Origin: Campanula takesimana
Lineage: Eukaryota > Streptophyta > Magnoliopsida > Asterales > Campanulaceae
Direction of reading: 5' to 3'
Assembly (NCBI GenBank): GCA_026119855.1
Contig: JAOWBW010000361.1
Span: forward strand, 620,001-684,000
DNA length: 64,000 bases
The position numbers and the translations under genes were made by a program. The notes under the pieces are model-generated. The model was not told the origin of the DNA and ran no database searches. It was given only the letters and a program-made list of their open reading frames with translations. Shown here one piece after another: positions 52,774 to 61,527 of the stretch (position 1 is the first letter of the stretch; the number at the start of each line of letters is the position of its first letter).

Positions 52774-55123
52774 CAGACTCAGATGTCTCAACCACAACAT
52801 CAGGATGGGTCCTCTTGGCAGCTCTCCCTGACGAACTAGCACCACCCCGGCTCTGGCTACCTTCTCGGCTCAGGCTCCTACTATGGCTACCCCCGTGGCT
52901 TAAACTCCTGCTCAACGACTGCCTCGCCGAAGAGACAGCCTCATCAATGTCTAGTGCAGCATCCCTGCAGCCTTGTCCCATGCCCCGAGCACCTCGGGCA
53001 GCTCCTCTCGCAGCACCAGAGACAGCACCAGCAGCACCTCTAGTCATGGCAGCAAAATCCCTGCACAGCTCCAGCACCCTCTCCTTCAGCTGACGGAGCC
53101 TCCGCCTCATCCCTTTGTTCTGCCTACCCAAGTTCCTATAAGCAGCCACGGGCACCTGTTGCAACAAAGAACAGGGAAAGGAAATTACATCAATACAAAG
53201 GACAAAAGAACAAGACTGGAACTGAGAAAATGCAAAGATGGTCAGAAAAACATACCACAGCAGCCTGAACGGGAGGCTCCTCTCCGGTGACATATCCTCG
53301 GGAACAATCTCCCTCTGCTCCTCAAAGACCCCGAATTTGGAATAAGTGTAATAAGGAGGAGGCAAAGGAGGATCAAAACAATACCCGGCACCGGTAGTAT
53401 AAAACCGAGCGGAGGTCGAAGGAGCAGCCTGTGATCTCTTCGGATCAGCAAACATAAAGCCCTGCATCAAGTTGTTCTCCCTGAAGAGGCCATAATCCTG
53501 ATCCAAGTGAATATAAGGGACGGCATCAACCCCTACCATATATGCTGCACGATCAGCCTCTGAGAGCGACCTCCAGTTACGAGGGCAGAAAGGAGGAATG
53601 TCTGGAACTGCAGGACGAGGAGGGGTGTAAAAGTCTGTCACCTGGGTACCATGCTGCCAAAATACTCTATCTCCCAAGTACAGAGCCATGCACTCACCCG
53701 AACTCATCAAAAGCCAAGAACGGGTAGGAATAAGAGTGTACTCAAACCAGTGCTGAACTGATCTCCACGGATACAAAGAGAAGGCAACAGACTCAGGCCT
53801 CAGGGTGTCCAAGTGCCGTCGGGCCGAAGTAAGACTAATGGGGTCGTGCCAGTCTTCACATTCCTCTCCTTATACGGCCACCATGCACAATCCGGATACT
53901 GGGGCTAGCCTTCCTTGGCAATCTTGAAATCCCTCAGATTCAGGATAGCAAAAGCCCAAAGCTGTAGACAAGAGGCAGAAACAAAGTTAATGACAGTCAA
54001 CGAAAAGGCAGTTATGACTAAGGCAAGGAGAATATAAAAGGGACAGTAAGTGGTATACCTCCCACAGCAAGCTGAAGCCCGTAATAGAGCTGGTGGTCGA
54101 GCGGCTGGTCAAATCCATGCCGTGGTAACAAGCAGCCAAGCCCGCTGCCCCCCAGTTATACTGGCCGATCTGGTCCAAGTCCACTAACAGGTCAAGCAGA
54201 GCCAAAGAGGCCGAAGATCCCCCGTTGGCAAATAGAGTATGGGATAACAAGTACCAAATGAAGCAACGGGCCACGGCATCAACCCGATCAGCAGTAACAC
54301 CTCGAGCCTCAGCCATCAAGATGCTGAAATAAGCCCGGATTCACCCCCATATCACTCGAGAATTCTTAACCTCGAACCGGCAGTCAACCAAGGCCAGTAA
54401 CTCGTCCGGAGTCCGAACAGCCCCTCTCAAACCAAAAGGGACAGGCACCCCCATGAACGGCAAGCCCGTCAAAGCTGTGAAATCAGTAGGCGTCATAGTC
54501 ACCTCGCCCATAGGTAAGTGGAAGGTATGGGTGGTATCCCACCATCTTTCCCTCAATGCCTGGACCACATCGGGGTCATTCTTCAAAGCTGGGAGGCTAG
54601 TGACAAAAAGACCAAAATGAGTCCCTGTGACTCGGGCCCGAACATTCTCAGGCAACCTCTTCCATATAGAAATGGGCCCATGAGCCCCACCGCGAATCTC
54701 TGTCAGACGGGTCCACTCCTGAAAGGAAAGAAGGAACGGCAAAAATTTCATCAGCATGACTGCTAGAAAACGGATGAACTCAACATAGAGATTTCAATGA
54801 CAGAACAATGTACAAGCAAGCATGTAAACATGAAAATGGGCCCCCCAACATGTTTCTTACAACAAATCAGCAACAATGAACAACATGCAAAGAATGATCG
54901 ACAAAGCTGCTGCAGCAATATTTCGGGTAAAGAAAACGAAACTTCATGAAACCCGAAATCGACAAGAAAGGTGAGGCATTCTTACCAAACCCGAAGTCAC
55001 GAAGTGAGAAATGTGGGTATGAGGCCGGAAAGTAAGCAAGCTCGGGTCCATGGCTTCAACCCTAATTTTGGGCTCCTCGCCCTGTGGCATCTCAAACGGA
55101 GGTGAGTGCTGACGATCCGACAT
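52700..55123 (-). pseudogene. Intron-bearing plant-mobile-domain gene, antisense in Tat copy 2
   Basis: Proposed exons on the minus strand: 55123-54986 (donor GTAAGA, 46 codons), 54718-54059 (acceptor TTTCAG, donor GTATAC, 220 codons), 53961-53256 (acceptor CTACAG, donor GTATGT) and 53155 to about 52700 (acceptor CAACAG). Exon 2 has the plant mobile domain signature: WWDTTHTFHLPMGEVTMTP, DFTALTGLPF, RCFIWYLLSHTLFANGG and GQYNWGAAGLAACYHGM. Exon 3 has SLYPWRSVQHWFEYTL. The last exon encodes a serine/arginine-rich stretch and a run of aspartates. A TGA near 54341 and a frameshift plus stop in exon 3 (about 53810-53910) break it. Such domains occur in MAIN/MAIL1 and in transposons. Confidence 0.65.
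52727..52772 (+). repeat. CAT microsatellite coding poly-aspartate
   Basis: Run of CAT triplets; on the minus strand it encodes the aspartate tract at the end of the plant-mobile-domain gene. Confidence 0.85.
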
Positions 55124-55281
55124 CGTTTATTTGATGGAATTGATCCTAGAGCAGCAATAAAGTGTTTTGGGGTGATTTCTCTACGAAAATTGGGCTTGGA
55201 ATTTGGAGGGTTCTTCAAATTTTTGAAAACTGGCCGAAAACAGCGAACAGCCTGTTTAAATATGCTGAACTTATGCGCCAG

Positions 55282-55345
55282 GCGCGCGCCCCCCGACATA
55301 CCCATCAGAGGCGCGCGCGTCCCATAATGAGGCCCGGACGCGCGC
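55282..55345 (-). promoter_or_regulatory. 29-bp triplet upstream of the plant-mobile-domain gene
   Basis: GCGCGCGC at 55282 and 55311 and GCGCGC at 55340, pitch 29 and 29. A minus-strand CATATTTAAA lies about 20 bp away, with the ATG at 55123. Confidence 0.82.
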
Positions 55346-55589
55346 TCTTCCCATCATCAGGCAGGTTCAGAAGCAGTCTCCCATGCAAGAATCCATGCAC
55401 CGTATCAAGGTTTCCCCACGGATTCCGAACTCCCTAAATTCTGTCACGGGTGCCATACCCCCCTCAAGAGTCAATCTCAACATTTCATCCCCAGCAGGAA
55501 CATTTTTCTGGTCGCGGTCAACTGTACCCGCACCCCACAATTCAAAAAGAAGTCAAGTGTGACTCCAAGTGGCACGAGACTCCAAAGCA

Positions 55590-56145
55590 ATATTTCATCA
55601 ACGGATTTCACTAACGGATTCGTCTCCAAAGGTTCACTAACGGCCTCATCAACGAATTTTACTAACGGATTCGTCCTCAAAGGTTCACTAACGGCCTCAT
55701 CAACGAATTTCACTAACGGATTCGTCCTCAAAGGTTCACTAACGGCCTCATCAACGGATTTCACTAACGGATTCATCCTCAAAGGTTCACTAACGGCCTC
55801 ATCTACGGATTTCACTAACGGATTCGTCCTCAAAGGTTCACTAACGGCCTCATCAACGGATTTCACTAACGGATTCGTCCTCAAAGGTTCACTAACGGCC
55901 TCATCAACGGATTTCACTAACGGATTCATCCTCGAAGGTTCACTAACGGCCTCATCTACGGATTTCACTAACGGATTTGTCCTCAAAGGTTCACTAACGG
56001 CCTCATCAACGGATTTCACTAACGTATTCGTCCTCAAAGGTTCACTAACGGCCTCATCAACGGATTTCACTAACGGATTCACCCTCAAAGGTTCACTAAC
56101 GGCCTCGTTCAAATGGTTCACTAACGGCCTCATTCAAGATATTCA
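55590..56145 (+). repeat. Minisatellite in the 3' region of Tat copy 2
   Basis: About ten units of 51 bp made of TTCACTAACGGATTCGTC and GGTTCACTAACGGCCTCATC. Because 51 is a multiple of 3, both strands stay open (198 and 218 codons); these are not genes. Related to 32868-33890, but here the two sub-units alternate strictly. Preceded by sequence (55435-55590) shared with copy 1 at 32720-32870. Confidence 0.87.
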
Positions 56146-56150
56146 GCCGG
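56146..56150 (+). repeat. Probable target duplication GCCGG for the reversed Tat
   Basis: Five bases before the reversed LTR, in a sequence (ATTCAGCCGG) that continues differently in copy 1 (33885 region). The partner is outside the window. Confidence 0.45.
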
Positions 56151-57349
56151 TGTAGATACCCCGGGGGACCACGGCTTGGCTAGAGCGGTGAATTATCCTA
56201 GGATGTCTAACTTGATTTTAAGAGTCGCCACCCACGTTTTAGAGGAACGCGAGAAAACCTAAGAAAAAAGCCTTTTTAATGATTACGAAACTAGAGATTC
56301 GGGAGAGAAGGGTTCGGGGGTTAGGTGACGGAGTGGGAAGTACTTAACCACCCACTCCGCCCGGCTTAAGCCGGTCTTGCTACTTTTGGTGTTCTAATAT
56401 TTACATGTCCTTCAATTATTTAAATAGAAATGTGCTAACAATTATAATGAAAAGAAAAGGGGAAAAGAATGATTTTATTGATTTAATGCTAAATATTACA
56501 TGTAATAATTATGCTAGACAATTACATGAAGAGATGAAAATGGTGAATTAAAATGTAGTTTAGAATGTTGGGATGTAACCTTGGTCAAACTTCAATAGTG
56601 AAGTGGCCTTTTGATTGTATCCCTTTTTATGGAGATTGCATACTCACTTAGAAGAGATGAGAATATGAAGAAAGGAAATAAGACTTAGAATTTAGAAGAA
56701 GAGAATAAACCTTGTACCTTATGCTTGAACGGAGAAGAACCAAATCTTTGTGTTGACCACTTCTTGAAAAATAGACTTTTGTGTGTTTTGAAGTATTTTT
56801 GTGCTAAGAAATCATCCTCCCTTTTCATGATGGAATGAAGAGGTTTATATAGGTTTTGGAGAAGTGTTTGTGGTCACAAAGATGGCCATTCCCCGGATCA
56901 AGCCAAGGCATAATGGTCTTGGGGGTTACAAATCAGAAAAGGAGGGAAATTTGGCAAAATCTGAGATTCTGGAAGCGGGAAGCGCGCGCTTCCCACCCCC
57001 CCTATGGGAGGAGCACGCCTCCCACAAAGGAGGGCAAAGGCGTGCGCATCTCAGCTTCAGGAAATTCATATTTCAGCCCAAAAGTTGACCCCGTTATGCA
57101 GTTAAGCCCCAAAACTAACGGAATTAGTCCAAAAACTTAACGAACATCACGAAAGTCAACGAAAATAAATGAAACAAAGACTCAAGGTTGACTTTGTCAC
57201 TTAGTCAAATTCAAGACTAACGGAGTAAGTCAAGAACTCAACGGAAAGTAACAAAAGTTAACGGAAAGTAACAAAACATAACAGAAGAGAGGAAGATAGA
57301 GAGCGTGTATGCAATTGGGATATGAGAGGTCCAAGGCGGGGTGTCTACG
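56151..57349 (-). repeat. 3' LTR of Tat copy 3
   Basis: 1,199 bp. On the minus strand it starts at 57349 (first base changed, CGTAGACACCCCGCC instead of TGTAG) and ends GGGTATCTACA at 56151. It contains several AACGG/AACGA sites near its start, the dyad triplet 56982-57052, and TATATAAACC (56842-56851). Confidence 0.85.
56982..57052 (-). promoter_or_regulatory. 29-bp triplet in the Tat copy 3 LTR
   Basis: Units AGCGCGCGCTTCC, AGCACGCCTCC and GGCGTGCGCATC; the aligned C before the pyrimidine end falls at 56989, 57018 and 57047, pitch 29 and 29, even though unit two is two bases shorter. The TATA is about 131 bp downstream on the minus strand. Confidence 0.78.
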
Positions 57350-57535
57350 GAGCCCCTCGGCGACGTAGATTGTGAAGCAATATGCGTCGACGAAAGAAAG
57401 ACAACCGCCAAGGATTTCGACAAGAGAAAACAAAGACTCGATAAAGCAGGAATTTGAAATTACAAAGGATAGAAATGCGCTCCCTGTGTGAGAGACTTTT
57501 ACTGATGGAAGAGGTATGGTGATTTGAGCGGTCCA
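57350..57535 (-). other. Polypurine tract and conserved 3' tail of Tat copy 3
   Basis: GAGCCCCTCGGCGACGTAGA next to the LTR mirrors the sequence before 34076, and GAGCGCATTTC/CAGGGAGCGC blocks also match copy 1. Confidence 0.72.
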
Positions 57536-57544
57536 CCATGGACC

Positions 57545-58020
57545 AAAGTTGCTGTTTGAGGCCGCACTTGCTGTATGCTGTTTGAAGCCGCACTTGCTTG
57601 CTGTTTGAAGCCGCACTTGCTGTATGCTGTTTGAAGCCGCATTTGCTTGCTGTTTGAAGCCGCACTTGCTGTATGCTGTTTGAAGCCGCACTTGCTTGCT
57701 GTTTGAAGCCGCACTTGCTGTATGCTGTTTGAAGCCGCATTTGCTTGCTGTTTGAAGCCGCACTTGCTGTATGCTGTTTGAAGCCGCACTTGCTTGCTGT
57801 TTGAAGCCGCACTTGCTGTATGCTGTTTGAAGCTGCACTTGCTGTATACTGTTTGAAGCCGCATTTGCTTGCTGTTTGAAGCCGCACTTGCTGTATGCTG
57901 TTTGAAGCCGCATTTGCTTGCTGTTTGAAGCCGCACTTGCTGTATGCTGTTTGAAGCCGCATTTGCTTGCTGTTTGAAGCCGCACTTGCTGTATGCTGTT
58001 TGAAGCCGTACTTGCTGTGG
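57545..58020 (-). repeat. Minisatellite in the 3' region of Tat copy 3
   Basis: About 18-19 units of 23-26 bp around GCTGTTTGAAGCCGCACTTG, mostly alternating a short unit (ending GCTT) with a longer one (ending GCTGTAT). The sequence is unrelated to the minisatellites of copies 1 and 2 but occupies the same place before the conserved tail. ORFs through it are by-products. Confidence 0.88.
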
Positions 58021-58361
58021 TACCTGTTATGTGTGTGCTTTGTAAATATAAGTGCTTGTGTAAAGTGTGAAATTGTGCTTGTGGTGCGTTGTGATTTGAA
58101 AAGCAGAGATTGCTTGAGAGAGAGATTTTGCAAGAATGGAGAAATTGCTTTTGTGTGCGGTGTGATTTGAAGAAAGCGTGAATGATGTTCATACCTTCAC
58201 TTACCATTGCCGCTTGAGTGGAGATGGATTCTTGATGTCCGCGGAGGATGCTTTGATGGAGAATGTCCATTCTTTGGATGTTGATGAGAGAATGCCCTTG
58301 ATGTTGGGTTGGCGAGATGGCATTTTGGATGATTCTGGATGATGGGTTGGTCGTGCCAAAA

Positions 58362-58407
58362 GGCTGCCTACGTATCCCTTTAAGAGAATCAGACCAGCGT
58401 AGTTCAA
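58362..58407 (-). other. Conserved ACTACG...ACGTAGG block, copy 3
   Basis: On the minus strand TTGAACTACG...ATACGTAGGCAGCC, the diverged equivalent of 30671-30718 and 51497-51544. Confidence 0.55.
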
Positions 58408-58495
58408 GGATGATGGAGAACTCTGGGGAAGATGCTATGGAGCAAGGCAAAGTAAAACACATTATTTTGCACATAGAAGGAGAAAAAGAAAAAAT

Positions 58496-58496
<1 letters not shown>

Positions 58497-58524
<28 letters not shown>
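58497..58524 (-). repeat. Homopolymer T-tract of 28 bases
   Basis: Minus-strand A-tract in the position where copies 1 and 2 have an A-tract between pol and the 3' region. Confidence 0.7.
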
Positions 58525-58527
<3 letters not shown>

Positions 58528-60045
58528 TTCGTGGGTGAACCATTTTAACCATTGTGTGCTTGTGAAGCCAACCCAAGATCAAGTCATGTTCAGTCAAAGT
58601 CCGGATTGCCTCGCTTGAATTCTGTTGTCGCTGGTGTGCCCAACGAAGATTGATGTCTAGCCCCAAGAGATTTGTCGATTATGGGGCTTCAAAAGGCTTT
58701 TGATGCCGAGATGAGGGGTTGCTGATTGTAAAGCCCCTAGAATGCCTTTGATGCCAAATTTTGAGGGACTTGCATAGCTCCAAGATAAATCAGCTCCTGG
58801 CCCATTCGAGTAAATTGCCCTTTGTTGTTGTAGTGAGCAAGCCCCAAGAGGAGGTCGTTGATGCCAAGCTTCGAGAGATTTCAAAGTCCCAAGTGTCGCG
58901 GTCTTGTAGATGGCGGGATGTGAAGACCTTTCATTGTAAAGCCCCAAATTATCTCGTGATTGGCTCGGCATTGAGAGCGGATGTACCGTTTGGTAGAATT
59001 CTTGATGGAGATCTCCTTCTTGCTCTTACTGGGGAGATGAATGGCCTCATTGTGGTCGATACCCAAATGGCTGAGGGCTTATGTCAAAGGATGCAGTAAT
59101 GTCTTGCGGTGCCGTCGAGGTCGCAGAGGATAAGGTCTTGGTGTGATAAAGTCCCAAATAAGTATGCTTGCTTGACTCTTCTTGAGTTGAACTAATGATG
59201 GATCTTCGGATGCAACTAGTGCTGTGGCCCAACTTTATCTGAGCTGCACCTTGTGCTTTTGATCTTGGAGAAGGGGGTGCTGAATTGCAGAAACATTGGG
59301 ATTGGCCGTGGCATTTCCCGCTATAACCCTGTTTTGATTAGAGTTTAGCATATTGAATCTTTTTCCTTTTCTCTAAGACTTTCTTCATGATCTCGTTGAA
59401 AGTTCTAACAAAAATCATCAACTTCATTCATAACATCGGAGTCTTCATTTAAAACCAAGAGGCCTTTGACTTGAAGTGTTGAGAGACCTTTGAAGCTTGA
59501 TCTCTTTCATGGAGCCATAAGACTACTCCACATTGTATTGCTTGAGCATTGTTTCCCAAAAGACTGTTGGTTGCGAAGCCCCAATATTGCCCTTTGCTCG
59601 GATTACTGTAATGCCGTAGCCCAAAAGATTGTAGATTGCGGAGCCCTTGGGGACCTTCGGTGCCGAATTGAGGAAGCTTCCAATGTTGCACATGACTTGG
59701 CTGGGGATACTGCTGGGGAGTTAATTGCTCTTTGCCGAGGGAGCCTTTAAGACTTGACCGTAGCCCCTAGAGTGCCATCATTGATTGCGAGAAAGGTCCA
59801 TCCTTGATTGGGGGAACGAGCATGGATACACGCGACAAGAGGGCTTTTTGACATCCCTTTTGGGAGACTTTGAGGATAGTCTCACACATCTTTCTCGAAA
59901 ATAGCCTCTAGGGTGTATTGATTGTCAAGTGAAGCAAAAGAAGTCCTTGTCCTTGAGTCACATAGCCCCTAGGGCGTCACCATTTGTTGAGCAAAGCAAG
60001 AGTGACTCATCCTCGTGCGAGGGAACAAACATGAGAGGATATGGC
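58525..60045 (-). other. Unassigned 3' region of Tat copy 3
   Basis: No convincing ORF on either strand. It has about ten scattered imperfect copies of AGCCCC(A/T)AGAG-like sequence (for example near 58659, 58840, 59577, 59753, 59948), often followed by TTGATGCC-like sequence, so it may be an old, decayed tandem repeat. Not matched to pol or to the other copies. Confidence 0.4.
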
Positions 60046-61527
60046 TGTTGGGTTTTGTAGTAACATGCGCAGCGGAATTAAGCATTTAAAATTTATGAAA
60101 CCCAAAGCCCATAGATCCATTCATATGATTAAGTCAAATATAACATAATGAATACTAGAATACTAACCCTTGATACCTTTGATTTTGCAACCTTGAATTC
60201 GATGGAGGCTTGAAATCTTGATCACGAACAAAGCAAGAATCACGAACTATGAAGATGATAAGTTTCACCCTCTAGCGGTATCCACACCACGAACGAATAT
60301 CAAAGTAGCTTCTTTGATCTTGGTTGCTAGACCAAATTGTGAAACACTTTTTCACAATCAAAAGAACTATATGGAATTTATTTTGTGTATTATTTTGTTC
60401 TTCAACCAAGAATGTCTTAGAACAAAATAAACCCTCTCTCAAACTCTTTGAGACTCACAAAATCATTAGCATTGAGTGCTGGCCGAATTTGGTCTTTTAT
60501 ACACAAGCATAACCTATTCCAAATAGGAAACTTGTGTCAAAATCCGTCCAAAATTCGTTTCCTAATCAAATTAGGAATCTGCCACCCGACAGCACTGTGC
60601 GGCCGCCCAAAACCCTCTGTGCGGTCGCACAACTATCTGAAGCAAAACTGGTACAAAACTAAGATAATTGTGCGGCCGCCCAGTCCATACTGTGCGGTCG
60701 CCCACTTCCCAGGATGTCCAGAATTTCCAAAATTCCAATGTAGTCCTTTTAAAGATTCGTTCTATTGTGTGTGACCCTCTAGGATTATACTAAGTTGGCA
60801 ATGGGCTCAAACATGATCCCATAAGATATGATTAGGTTCTAGCAAACTGTCATACCTACCCAAATAGTATAACTAGATACAAGTTCGCATTCCTTTAGAA
60901 TATGTCATAATCCTTTTGTCCACGATGTCATTGAACACAAGTCATGGTCAACAAGTCAACTTGTATTGTTCAATACTTTTCTCGATCCCGAATATGTTGA
61001 TAATCCAAATGACATTGATCCAATCAATCCATTTGAGTTTGGCCAAACATTTCACCAACATCATTCCTTCGAGGGGCCCAAGCTTGACATCTCTCCGAAG
61101 AGGGACAAATCCATTTGGCTTATTATTCTTCCCTACGTGAATCCAATCATGCCAATCATACCCTTTATAACTACCGTGTTAAGGCAGCGTTTGAATATGT
61201 CAAACATAATGTTCATCAAGTGGAAGACTATAATAACTTCATGTCTAAGGATTCAAATGACATAACTAATATGAGATTTATATATGACATCGACCATGAC
61301 ATAAATCTCATACCGCGGGTCATGTCCAGTACCTTGTTCCAAACAAGTACCCATAAATCTAACATGATCATCCCATGATCATTTAGCCTTTATACTAGTG
61401 CTTAACAAGCTCTAGGGACGGAGATTATTATAAGCAAACACGAGCCATAATAATAATCCTATTATCTCTTTATTATCATGATAACTTACAACGTTCAACA
61501 AACGTGCCTAGGGCACCAACACCAACA
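60046..61527 (-). repeat. 3' LTR of the Angela-like element
   Basis: 1,482 bp, TGTTGGG...ACCAACA on the plus strand. Homologous along its length to the solo LTR at 45118-46625 in reverse orientation, except in the dyad array, whose sequence differs. TATA box on the minus strand at 60494-60501. Confidence 0.83.
60596..60704 (-). promoter_or_regulatory. Four-unit dyad array, TGTGCGGYCGC version
   Basis: Units start at 60596, 60618, 60669 and 60691: pitch 22 and 22, pairs 73 bp apart. The TATA is about 95 bp downstream on the minus strand. The array sits at the same place as 45976-46083 in the related solo LTR, but has the motif found in the Tekay-like LTR at 613-722. Confidence 0.86.

Larger units (their letters stand above)
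40924..56150 (+). mobile_element. Tat-lineage retrotransposon, copy 2 (3' end not in window)
   Basis: Inserted in the SIRE extra gene. LTR 40924-41901, tRNA-Arg primer site, leader, gag, protease (split by a solo LTR), RT, two RNase H domains, integrase, paired hairpins, two antisense genes and a minisatellite, then cut at 56150 by a reversed third Tat element. The leader has the empty target site CATAT (42507-42511) where copy 1 carries the gag-only element. The pol region lacks the 590-bp deletion of copy 1 and is the best Tat pol here. Confidence 0.86.
56151..60045 (-). mobile_element. Tat-lineage retrotransposon, copy 3, minus strand (3' end only)
   Basis: The 3' LTR (56151-57349) lies left, followed on the right by its purine tract, a 3' tail shared with copy 1, a minisatellite (57545-58020), the conserved ACTACG/ACGTAGG block, a T-tract (the minus-strand A-tract expected after pol), and about 1.5 kb of unknown sequence, until the Angela-like insertion at 60046. 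No pol is in view. Confidence 0.78.

Noticed and set aside
55477..56155. Long ORFs on both strands (198 and 218 codons) in the Tat copy 2 minisatellite
   Set aside because: The 51-bp unit is a multiple of three, so frames stay open on both strands without selection. The related array at 32868 with 23-bp units does not stay open.
57545..58020. CRISPR-like array (regular repeats)
   Set aside because: Head-to-tail tandem repeats without unique spacers, inside a plant retrotransposon.
57230..58474. A 414-codon minus-strand ORF with SNSIQQVRLQTASKCGFKQ-type repeats
   Set aside because: Product of the 57545-58020 minisatellite plus chance extension; no start context or known domain.
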